Assembly: GCA_023430775.1 (NCBI GenBank)
Contig: JAEYYY010000466.1
Coordinates: forward strand, 1-16,875
Source: Pseudomonadota bacterium
GTDB taxonomy: Bacteria; Myxococcota_A; Polyangia; Haliangiales; Haliangiaceae
Length of the DNA stretch: 16,875 bases
Reading direction: 5' to 3'
Shown: in pieces, positions 1-5,891 of the stretch
Numbering within the stretch: position 1 is the stretch's first letter
Layout of the letters: the number at the start of each line of letters is the position of its first letter
The notes under the pieces: generated by a model
Told to the model about the DNA's origin: nothing
The model's input: only the letters and a program-made list of their open reading frames with translations
The model's database searches: none
Position numbers and translations under genes: made by a program

Positions 1-253
1 GCTCGATCCAGGTCGCGAGCCACGCGAAGATGCCGAGCTCGGCGGCGCACGCGGTGGTCAACATGATGCCGACGATCGCGATCACCGGCTGCCACAGATC
101 GCGCACCGCCTGCTCGATGTCGGAGGCAATCACGACCCCACCCGCGCTGGCGCGCGCGACGCCGATCAGCGCGCCCATGGCGGGTGCCCAGACGTCGCGC
201 CACACCAGCGCGATCGCGAGGGCGGCACCGAGAGCAACAACCGCGACGAGCAA
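1..253 (-). CDS. ArsB/SLC13-type ion permease, N-terminal part only
   Basis: This reading frame runs off the left edge, so only about 84 N-terminal residues are visible. It has a first hydrophobic segment (LLVAVVALGAALAIALVW), a short charged turn (WRDVWAP), a small-residue stretch, and a second hydrophobic segment (LWQPVIAIVGIMLTTACAAE) followed by LGIFAWLATWIE. This order resembles the start of ArsB/NhaD/SLC13 permeases, where the second helix carries a W/G-P-V...C-A-x-E-x-G-x-F pattern. Such proteins are inner-membrane exporters of arsenite or other anions. The start is uncertain. The frame opens after the TGA that also ends the upstream lipoprotein (272-274). TTG at 253 keeps the whole first helix but has no clear Shine-Dalgarno; GTG at 205 and ATG at 178 are later options. 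It probably shares a transcript with the lipoprotein gene. The substrate cannot be told from this fragment. Confidence 0.55.
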   Translation of the reverse strand, partial: MLVAVVALGAALAIALVWRDVWAPAMGALIGVARASAGGVVIASDIEQAVRDLWQPVIAIVGIMLTTACAAELGIFAWLATWIE

Positions 254-271
254 CCCTGCGACGGTATCAGC

Positions 272-802
272 TCATAGCGAGTCGGTGCATTGATCGAGAC
301 CAGACGGTCCGATCAGAAAGAACGTGGTGAACGTCGACTGCGCGGGATCGGTGACCAGCGCGAGGCCGGCATCCTCGTCTTCCTCGACGGTGAACGTGAA
401 CGTGTTGCCGGCGATCGACGCATCGGCGAAGCCGGTGAGCGTCGCGGCCGGGCCCTCGATGCGCCACAGATCGGTCTGCAGGACCGCGAGCGGTGGTTCG
501 ACGTGCGGCGCGACGTCCATCTTGAAGTGCTTGGCCGCGACCTCGAGGTCGCGTTCGCCATCGCCGTCGACATCGAGATCGACGCCCCAGCCGTACTCGA
601 GCACGAAGCTCGGTGTGTCCTCGCGATCGAACTCCAGGGTCGCCGGCAGCTCCTCGACCTCGAGCGTCCACGTCAGCGTGGTGCTCGAACGCGAGAACGT
701 GCCGTCGACGATGGTCGCGAACCCGGGACAGTTACCCGAATCCCCGCCGCCGCCGCCGCCACCACACGCACCGATCGAGAACAGCAGCCACCATGCTCGC
801 AT
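272..802 (-). CDS. Small acidic lipoprotein with a DxDxDG loop
   Basis: Unknown 176-residue protein. The N-terminus MRAWWLLFSIGAC is a short type II signal with lipobox I-G-A-C, so Cys13 should be lipidated and the protein anchored in the envelope. A run of seven glycines follows, coded by a CCG-type repeat, and acts as a linker. The body is rich in Asp, Glu, Thr and alternating hydrophobic residues, suggesting a beta-rich exported domain. Residues 77-85 (DVDGDGERD) form a DxDxDGxxD loop like those in EF-hand or thrombospondin-type-3 calcium sites. Cys25 and Cys172 could form a disulfide. ATG at 802 is supported by AGGA seven bases upstream. The stop is 18 bp before the best start of the permease fragment, so the two are probably cotranscribed. 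No family is recognised; a calcium-binding surface role is only a guess. Confidence 0.75.
   Translation of the reverse strand: MRAWWLLFSIGACGGGGGGGDSGNCPGFATIVDGTFSRSSTTLTWTLEVEELPATLEFDREDTPSFVLEYGWGVDLDVDGDGERDLEVAAKHFKMDVAPHVEPPLAVLQTDLWRIEGPAATLTGFADASIAGNTFTFTVEEDEDAGLALVTDPAQSTFTTFFLIGPSGLDQCTDSL
744..758. repeat. (CCG)5 microsatellite in the lipoprotein linker
   Basis: Five CCG units in a row on the plus strand. On the minus strand they encode most of the glycine run directly after the lipidated cysteine. Length changes by whole units would only alter the linker; other changes would shift the frame just after the signal peptide. Confidence 0.8.
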
Positions 803-874
803 CGCTTCATCCTACGAAGCGAGGACCGGCACGGGGTGGCACAACCGCGGCGCCGCTCCGATCTCGCGGGTGTC

Positions 875-1801
875 TCACGCTGGCTTGCGCGCGATGAAGT
901 CGATGTTGGTGTGCGACAGCTCCTCGCGCGTGTAGCCGGCAAACTCCGGCGCGACCTCGACCGTGGCGAGCTCGGCCAGTCGCTCGGGGCGCACCACCGA
1001 CGCGTCGAGCTCGATGACGAGCCCGGCGTCGCGCGCGAGGCGCAGGAACTCCTTCGCGCGCCATCGGTTCTGGTACTGGAAGTCGTTGTTCCAGCGTTGC
1101 CACTGCGCCTCGGTGAACTGCAGGTAGTGCAGCTGCGAGATCGAGCGATCGAAGTAGGCGTAGTGATCGCCGCAGTTCACCGAGTGATACGTCGGCGCGC
1201 CCGGCTTCAGGATCCGCGCGATCTCGCGGAACATCGGCGGCAGCACCTCGGGCACGACGTGCTCGAGCACGCTGTTCGAGAACACCAGATCGATGCTGCC
1301 GTCGGCGAGCCCGCTGGCGACGAAGTCGGCCGGCGCGCGATAGTCGAGCACGCCGTCGGTCGCCGCCGCGAGATCCGCGCCGCGGGACAGCGCCGTCTGG
1401 AAGCTCGCCCGCTTGCGCTCGACCGCGTCCTCGGCGAGCCCGCTCTCGCGCGCGATCATCGGCACGTGGGCGCGCAGCCGCTCCGCGAGCTGGAGCACCA
1501 GATCGGGCTTCTGATGCCGCCGCAGGTCGTAGCTGATGATCCGTGCCGCGCCCGCCAGCCACATGCAGGCCGGCAACGTCGGATACCAGCCGGCTCCGAT
1601 CTCGACGAGCGTCGCGCCGGCGAGCGCGATGTTGGTGGACCGGAAGTAGCCCATCGCGATCCGCCAGTCCTCGACCTTGAGATCGCACTCGCGGATGAAC
1701 CCGGCGAGCCCGGCTCGCCGCTGCAGGGCATGATGGATCCGATCGCCCATCGGCACGTAGCCGAGGGCCTTCTGGATCGCGCCTTTGATGCGCCAGTTCA
1801 C
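875..1801 (-). CDS. Class I SAM-dependent methyltransferase
   Basis: A 308-residue cytosolic protein with a Rossmann-type methyltransferase fold. Motif I is VEIGAGWYP (residues 66-74), the SAM-binding glycine loop. YDL at 91-93 ends the second strand, where an acidic residue usually holds the SAM ribose. IDLVFSNSVLEHV (170-182) is the typical motif IV/post-IV region of the Methyltransf_11/ubiE-like group, followed by FREIARILKPGA (191-202). The roughly 65 residues before motif I and the C-terminal aromatic stretch are presumably substrate-specific; the substrate is unknown. The start is GTG (MNWRIKGA); no Shine-Dalgarno is visible before it. It follows etfA by 43 bp on the same strand, with no obvious terminator between. 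Sugar, lipid or small-molecule methylation are all possible. Confidence 0.88.
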   Translation of the reverse strand: MNWRIKGAIQKALGYVPMGDRIHHALQRRAGLAGFIRECDLKVEDWRIAMGYFRSTNIALAGATLVEIGAGWYPTLPACMWLAGAARIISYDLRRHQKPDLVLQLAERLRAHVPMIARESGLAEDAVERKRASFQTALSRGADLAAATDGVLDYRAPADFVASGLADGSIDLVFSNSVLEHVVPEVLPPMFREIARILKPGAPTYHSVNCGDHYAYFDRSISQLHYLQFTEAQWQRWNNDFQYQNRWRAKEFLRLARDAGLVIELDASVVRPERLAELATVEVAPEFAGYTREELSHTNIDFIARKPA

Positions 1802-1832
1802 GGCCGAACGTTACAACATGTCCAGCAGTCAA

Positions 1833-1844
1833 CTCCGTACGGAG
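1833..1844. repeat. Perfect 12-bp palindrome abutting the etfA stop codon
   Basis: CTCCGTACGGAG is fully self-complementary and lies directly next to the etfA TAG, between etfA and the methyltransferase. With no loop and no T-run it is not a normal terminator. It could be a binding site for a dimeric regulator of the methyltransferase gene, or chance. Confidence 0.4.
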
Positions 1845-2813
1845 CTAGCGGCTGGCCTTGAGCTTCTTGATCTCGGAGATCAGCTCGGGAATGGCCTTCT
1901 CCCACTCGGCCACGAGACCGTAGTCCGCGACCTGGAAGATCGGCTCGTCCTTGTTCTTGTTGATCGCGACGATCGTCTTGCTCCCCTTCATGCCCGCGAG
2001 GTGCTGGATGGCACCCGAGATCGCGACCGCGAAGTAGAGGTTCGGCGCGACGATCTTGCCGGTCTGACCGACCTGCCAGTCGGCCGGGACCATGCCCGCG
2101 TCGGTGGCCGCGCGAGACGCGCCCATCGCGGCGCCGAGCAGATCGGCGAGCTCCTCGAGGACCTTGAAGTTCTCGCCGCTCTTCATGCCGCGACCACCCG
2201 AGACCACGACCTTGGCATCGCCGAGATCGGGCCGATCGGACTTCTGCGCGTCGAGCCGCTCGAAGCTGGCACCGAGCGCGTCGACCGTCCCGGCGGCGCT
2301 CGCCGTCACGGTGCCGGCGCTGCCGAGCTCTGCCGCGGGCTCGAACTCCGACTGGCGCGGCGTCACGCAGATGATCGGCGTGGCGATCTGCACCGTCGAG
2401 TACGCGTTGCCGGCGAGGATCGGGCGAACGAACGTGTCCTTCGCCGTGGTCTTCGCGATGTCCGACGCCATGCCGGCATCGAGCAGCGCGGCGACGCGCG
2501 GCATCAGGTCCTTGCCGACCGCGCTCGCGGTGGCGGACACCAGCGTCGCGTCGTTGGCCCTCGCCTCGCGCGCGACGAGCGGAGCGAATGTCTCGGCGAG
2601 GTAGTTGGTCAGCGCGGCGTCGTCGACGGTGATCACCTTCGGCGCGTACTTCGCCGCGGCGGCGCCGGCAGCCGCTGCGCCGGAACCGACGAGGAGGATG
2701 ATCACCTCACCGCCGTGGAAGCCGGCGGCGGCACGCGCGAACGCGATGTTGGAGAGCGCGCTCGTGCGGAGCGCGGCGCCCTGGAATTCACAAACTGCGA
2801 GGACGTTTCCCAT
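1845..2813 (-). CDS. etfA: Electron transfer flavoprotein alpha subunit
   Basis: The 322-residue alpha subunit of the ETF heterodimer, which carries electrons from acyl-CoA dehydrogenases to ETF:quinone oxidoreductase in fatty-acid and amino-acid oxidation. The C-terminal FAD domain is clear: SGGRGM (205-210), GQTGKIVAP (249-257), AISGAIQHLAGM (264-275) and the INKN..PIF..ADYGLV stretch (284-301). The N-terminal half is the usual alpha/beta domain. The start is the internal ATG at 2813 (MGNVLAVCEF), fixed by AAGGAG just upstream and by family length; the open frame continues 20 codons further but that part is not ETF-like. The gap to etfB is 10 bp and holds the ribosome-binding site, so the pair is one operon. 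Confidence 0.96.
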   Translation of the reverse strand: MGNVLAVCEFQGAALRTSALSNIAFARAAAGFHGGEVIILLVGSGAAAAGAAAAKYAPKVITVDDAALTNYLAETFAPLVAREARANDATLVSATASAVGKDLMPRVAALLDAGMASDIAKTTAKDTFVRPILAGNAYSTVQIATPIICVTPRQSEFEPAAELGSAGTVTASAAGTVDALGASFERLDAQKSDRPDLGDAKVVVSGGRGMKSGENFKVLEELADLLGAAMGASRAATDAGMVPADWQVGQTGKIVAPNLYFAVAISGAIQHLAGMKGSKTIVAINKNKDEPIFQVADYGLVAEWEKAIPELISEIKKLKASR

Positions 2814-2823
2814 GGCGAGCTCC

Positions 2824-3651
2824 TTAGAGAACCTTCGCTTCGTCAGCGAGCTTCTTGACGAGGGTGGGGACATCGGGGACGAACTGACCGGCCGCGCGCG
2901 GCGGCGGTAGCGTGACCTCGAGCTCCTTGATGACGGCTTTCGGCTCGGCGCCGTAGTCGGCGAGCTTCTTGACGTCCATCGGCTTCTTCTTCGCGGCCAT
3001 GATGCCCTTCAGCGAGGGCAGGCGCGCGCCTTCGCCCGAGTACGAGTGCGTCTCGGGCGTGACGTTGTTCTTCACCGACTTGGAGCCGACGATCCGGAGA
3101 TCGACGGTGACCACCGCGGGGAGCTTGACGCTCTTGTACTCGACGCCGCCGTCGACCTCGCGGCCGACGAACATCGACTTCTTGTCGACCCCGAGCTCGA
3201 CCGACGCCGCGAACGTGGCCTGCGGCCAGGCGAGCTTGCCGGCGAGCATCTGCCCGACCTGGTTGGCGTCGCCGTCGACGGCCTGCTTGCCCATGATGAC
3301 GACATCGGGCTTCTCGGCCTCGATCACGCCCTTGAGCACCTGGACGACGATCAACGAATCGATCTCCTCGTCCTTGGTGACGACGTGGATCGCGCGGTCC
3401 GCGCCCATCGCGAGACAGGTGCGGATCTCCTTCGCGGCGTCGTCGGGGCCGAGCGAGACCACGACGATCTCGGTGCCTGCGATTCGCGAGTTGTCGGCGC
3501 CGTTCTCGCAGAGCCGCAGCGCGGTCTCGACGGCGTACTCGTCGAACGTATTGACGATCCAGGACGCGCCGGTGAGGTCGATGTGGCCGTCCTTGATCTT
3601 GGCCTTCTGCGTCGGGTCGGGGACCCGCTTCACGGGTACGAGGATCTTCAC
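2824..3651 (-). CDS. etfB: Electron transfer flavoprotein beta subunit
   Basis: The 275-residue beta subunit of ETF, which binds AMP and docks the partner dehydrogenases. It starts MKILVPVKRVPDP, the family N-terminus. GKQAVDGDANQVGQMLAG (121-138) is the nucleotide-binding stretch, and LPSLKGIMAAKKKP (211-224) is the recognition loop that grips acyl-CoA dehydrogenases. The start is GTG at 3651, with AAGGAG five bases upstream; that codon overlaps the stop of the TetR gene as GTGA, so translation is likely coupled. Between DLR (184-186) and LPSL (211-214) there are about 24 residues where common EtfB proteins have about 8, which explains the slightly long protein. It is regulated with the TetR gene from the promoter near 4343-4371. 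Confidence 0.96.
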   Translation of the reverse strand: MKILVPVKRVPDPTQKAKIKDGHIDLTGASWIVNTFDEYAVETALRLCENGADNSRIAGTEIVVVSLGPDDAAKEIRTCLAMGADRAIHVVTKDEEIDSLIVVQVLKGVIEAEKPDVVIMGKQAVDGDANQVGQMLAGKLAWPQATFAASVELGVDKKSMFVGREVDGGVEYKSVKLPAVVTVDLRIVGSKSVKNNVTPETHSYSGEGARLPSLKGIMAAKKKPMDVKKLADYGAEPKAVIKELEVTLPPPRAAGQFVPDVPTLVKKLADEAKVL

Positions 3652-4334
3652 GGTGACTCCTTCTTTGCCAAGCCTTGAAACACCAGCGCCACTACCCAGT
3701 CGGCGGCGCGCACGATATCGAACTTCTTCGGGCGCGTACCGGGAGTGGGAGCGGAGATGGTCGACTGTTTGATCGGCTGCCGCGCGAGCACCCACGCGAG
3801 GGCGAGCTCGTCGAGCATGCCGAAGATCATGCGCGCGGCGACGTGAGCCGGAATCGCATCGTCGAGCTGGCCCTGGTCCTGGCCGGTCGCGATGATGCCG
3901 CCGAGCGTGCGAAGGAAGTCCGCGAACTGCGGGTTCTCGTACTCCTTCATGAACTTGCTCGACTGCCGGAGCTCGATCGTCAGCACCTCGGCGGCGGCGG
4001 GCTCGTCGTGCACGAGCTTCAGGTAGGCCCGGATGAACGCGCGCAGCTGCAGGGCAGGCTGGCTCGCCGGGACCTCCGCGATCGCCTCGCGCAGCGCGCT
4101 GTTGACCTGCTCCATGCGCGACTCGAACAGCGAGATCAGCAGGTCATCCTTGCTCTTGAAGTAGAGATAGATGGTGCCGTCCGCGACACCGGCATCCTTC
4201 GCGATCTCGGAGACGCGGGCCGCGAAGAACCCGCGCTTCGCGAACACGCGCTCCGCCGCCGAGAGGATGCGAGTGCGCTTGGCTTTCGATTCGCTCGCGC
4301 GGCCCGACCTGTCGGTGGCTGAATGAACCGTCAT
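3648..4334 (-). CDS. TetR-family regulator, FadR-like, of the etfBA operon
   Basis: A 228-residue TetR-type repressor. The DNA-binding domain is RTRILSAAERVFAKRGFFAARVSEIAKDAGVADGTIYLYFKSKDDLL (about 20-66), with the recognition helix around 50-58 (VADGTIYLY). The rest is the all-helical ligand domain. Bacterial FadR/YsiA and similar TetR proteins that bind acyl-CoA have the same N-terminal style, and in Bacillus subtilis fadR (ysiA) lies in an operon with etfB and etfA. Here the gene directly precedes and overlaps etfB by 4 nt. The inverted repeat on its own start codon agrees with the Bacillus FadR box, so autoregulation relieved by long-chain acyl-CoA is a sound inference. ATG at 4334 is the only plausible start: no later ATG, GTG or TTG precedes the HTH. 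A GGAAGG lies 14 nt upstream, too far to be ideal. Confidence 0.9.
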   Translation of the reverse strand: MTVHSATDRSGRASESKAKRTRILSAAERVFAKRGFFAARVSEIAKDAGVADGTIYLYFKSKDDLLISLFESRMEQVNSALREAIAEVPASQPALQLRAFIRAYLKLVHDEPAAAEVLTIELRQSSKFMKEYENPQFADFLRTLGGIIATGQDQGQLDDAIPAHVAARMIFGMLDELALAWVLARQPIKQSTISAPTPGTRPKKFDIVRAADWVVALVFQGLAKKESP

Positions 4335-4338
4335 TCAG
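4319..4338. promoter_or_regulatory. FadR-box-like operator over the TetR start codon
   Basis: An inverted repeat with perfect 8-bp arms, CTGAATGA and TCATTCAG, separated by ACCG. The core TGAATGA-N4-TCATTCA agrees with the B. subtilis FadR-box consensus as I remember it (TGAATGAMTANTCATTCA), differing only in the central four bases. It covers the ATG of the TetR gene (4332-4334) and starts at the predicted +1, so a bound repressor would block transcription initiation of tetR-etfB-etfA. Confidence 0.75.
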
Positions 4339-4342
4339 TGCA

Positions 4343-4371
4343 TCGATACCTTCCATGACGCGAGACGTCAA
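4343..4371 (-). promoter_or_regulatory. Predicted promoter of tetR-etfB-etfA
   Basis: TTGACG (4366-4371) as -35 and TATCGA (4343-4348) as -10, 17 bp apart. The -35 matches the sigma-70 consensus at five of six bases; the -10 is weaker (three of six). The implied +1 near 4336 is only 2 nt before the ATG, giving an almost leaderless transcript. Confidence 0.45.
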
Positions 4372-4382
4372 GGCGGGCCCTG

Positions 4383-4411
4383 TTGAAATCATGTGACCCG
4401 TGCACTACAAC
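4383..4411 (+). promoter_or_regulatory. Predicted promoter of the DsbA-like lipoprotein gene
   Basis: TTGAAA (4383-4388) and TACAAC (4406-4411) with a 17-bp spacer. The implied +1 is 4418, the first base of a GTG codon in frame with the lipoprotein signal peptide. It lies back-to-back with the divergent promoter of the TetR operon. Confidence 0.4.
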
Positions 4412-4417
4412 CACGAC

Positions 4418-5350
4418 GTGTCAACTGCACGGATCTTGAGGCCTTTCATCCTCGCTTTGATTGCTGCTCCCCTCCTCATGGGCGGTGCTTGCGAGAAGAA
4501 GACGAGCAAGCCCACCGATACCAGTGCGATCAACGCGCTCGATCGCACGGGAAGCAGTGGTGTGGCCGAGGCGCCGGGTCCGGTCGACACCTCGCCGCTC
4601 AAGGACATCGACATCAGCGCGCTCGACAAGGACAAGCAGGCGACGTTCTACAAGCTCGTCGGCGCGCTCAAGTCGCCGTGCACGGACAAGGAGAGCCTGC
4701 GCAAGTCGTACACCGATGACACGTCGTGCAAGCGCGCGCCGTTCGCGGTGCGCCTGGTCGTCACCATGCTCGAGGACGAGTTCCCCGAGGACAAGGTCCG
4801 CGAGGACTACCTCGCGAAGTACAAGACGCCGCGCAAGGTGAAGCTCGATCTCAGCAAGGCGCCGCACCTCGGCACCGACGACGCGCCGGTCAAGATCGCC
4901 GAGTTCTACGACTACGCGTGTCCCCACTGCAAAGAGTTCAAGCCGATCCTCGACGCGATCGCGCAGCAGTACGACGGCAAGATCTCGGTGCACTACATGA
5001 TGTTCCCGCTCGGCCACTGGCCCGAGAGCAAGAGCGCAGCGCAGGCCGCGATCGCCGCCAGCCAGCAGGGCAAGTTCAAGGAGATGCACGCCATCCTGTT
5101 CGCCAAGTCGCCGGCGCACAGCAAGCAGGACGTCATGGGCTACGCCGGTCAGCTCGGGCTCGATATCGCGAAGTTCGAGGCCGCCTACACCGCGGCCGCG
5201 GCCCAGGTCGAGAGTGACAAGATCCAGGGCAACACCGCCGGTGTCGACTCCACCCCGAGCGTCTACATCAACGACACCAAGTTCGAGGCCCCGATCACCG
5301 TGAAGTATCTGGGGCTTTGGATCGACGAAGAGCTCGCGGTGAATCGATAA
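4418..5350 (+). CDS. DsbA-like disulfide oxidoreductase lipoprotein
   Basis: A 310-residue exported thiol oxidoreductase. Residues 1-25 (MSTARILRPF...LLMGGAC) are a type II signal peptide with lipobox G-G-A-C, so Cys25 is probably lipidated. A low-complexity linker and a helical region follow (to about 140), then a DsbA/Thioredoxin_4 domain: FYDYACPHCKEF with the CPHC active site at 168-171 (the same dipeptide as E. coli DsbA) and the cis-proline at STP (278-280). Cys88 and Cys104 in the spacer form a possible extra disulfide. It should oxidise or isomerise envelope thiols. The frame also allows GTG at 4400; I prefer 4418 because it gives a compact signal peptide and coincides with the predicted transcription start; neither has a Shine-Dalgarno. 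The stop overlaps the next ATG as TAATG, so it is coupled to the thioredoxin gene. Confidence 0.9.
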   Translation: MSTARILRPFILALIAAPLLMGGACEKKTSKPTDTSAINALDRTGSSGVAEAPGPVDTSPLKDIDISALDKDKQATFYKLVGALKSPCTDKESLRKSYTDDTSCKRAPFAVRLVVTMLEDEFPEDKVREDYLAKYKTPRKVKLDLSKAPHLGTDDAPVKIAEFYDYACPHCKEFKPILDAIAQQYDGKISVHYMMFPLGHWPESKSAAQAAIAASQQGKFKEMHAILFAKSPAHSKQDVMGYAGQLGLDIAKFEAAYTAAAAQVESDKIQGNTAGVDSTPSVYINDTKFEAPITVKYLGLWIDEELAVNR

Positions 5351-5886
5351 TGGGGGCGATGCGTCCGACGACCATGCGCCTGCTGCTGGCCTTCGCATTG
5401 CTGTTCGGGATCGGTGGGGCCGCGCAGGCCCAGTCGGTCCTCAAGGTCGGTGATCGCCTCGCCGAGCTCGACACCGCGACCGATGCCAACGGCAAGTCGT
5501 TCAAGCTGAGGTCGCTGAAGGGCAAGTGGGTGCTGATCACGGTCGGCGCCGAGTGGTGCAAACCGTGCGCGAAGGAGCTGCCCGCATGGGACAAGCTCGC
5601 CGGGATCCTGAAGGACAAGATCGTGTTCGTCGCGGTCTCGGTCGACGACGACGTCAAGGACGGCAAGCGCTTCCACGACAAGCTCAAGCTCAAGCACATG
5701 AAGCGCGTCTACCTGCCGGCGAACAAGTCGGCGGTGGTGTCGCGCTACGGCTCGGACACCATGCCGTCGTCGTTCGTCGCCGACGGCAACCAGGTCGTGA
5801 AGTTCCGCAAGGACGGCTTCTCCGAGCGCGACCCCGAGGGCGAGCTCAAGAAGATGCACGCCAAGCTCAACGACCTGTTGAAGTAA
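5350..5886 (+). CDS. TlpA/ResA-like periplasmic thioredoxin
   Basis: A 178-residue exported redoxin. A Sec signal peptide covers about residues 1-27 (MRLLLAFALLFGIGGAAQA), with likely cleavage after AQA. The mature part is a TlpA/AlkC-TSA-type thioredoxin fold: KGKWVLITVGAEWCKPCAKELP, with the WCKPC active site at 69-73, and the cis-proline in TMPSSF (137-142). Family members reduce periplasmic disulfides, for example in cytochrome c maturation; the partner here is unknown. ATG at 5350 overlaps the upstream TAA; ATG at 5359 and 5374 are also in frame and would still leave a signal peptide. Together with the DsbA-like protein it forms an envelope thiol-redox operon. It ends 5 bp from the convergent 989-residue gene, with no terminator between. 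Confidence 0.9.
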   Translation: MGAMRPTTMRLLLAFALLFGIGGAAQAQSVLKVGDRLAELDTATDANGKSFKLRSLKGKWVLITVGAEWCKPCAKELPAWDKLAGILKDKIVFVAVSVDDDVKDGKRFHDKLKLKHMKRVYLPANKSAVVSRYGSDTMPSSFVADGNQVVKFRKDGFSERDPEGELKKMHAKLNDLLK

Positions 5887-5891
5887 GTGAC

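Noticed and set aside
290..1861. 523-codon plus-strand open frame
   Set aside because: It lies antisense to the lipoprotein and methyltransferase genes, its product is Arg/Asp/Glu/Leu-rich without any domain, and such long antisense frames are normal at this G+C content.
2814..2873. 20-codon extension of EtfA
   Set aside because: It overlaps the end of etfB and is not ETF-like; the internal ATG has AAGGAG at proper spacing.
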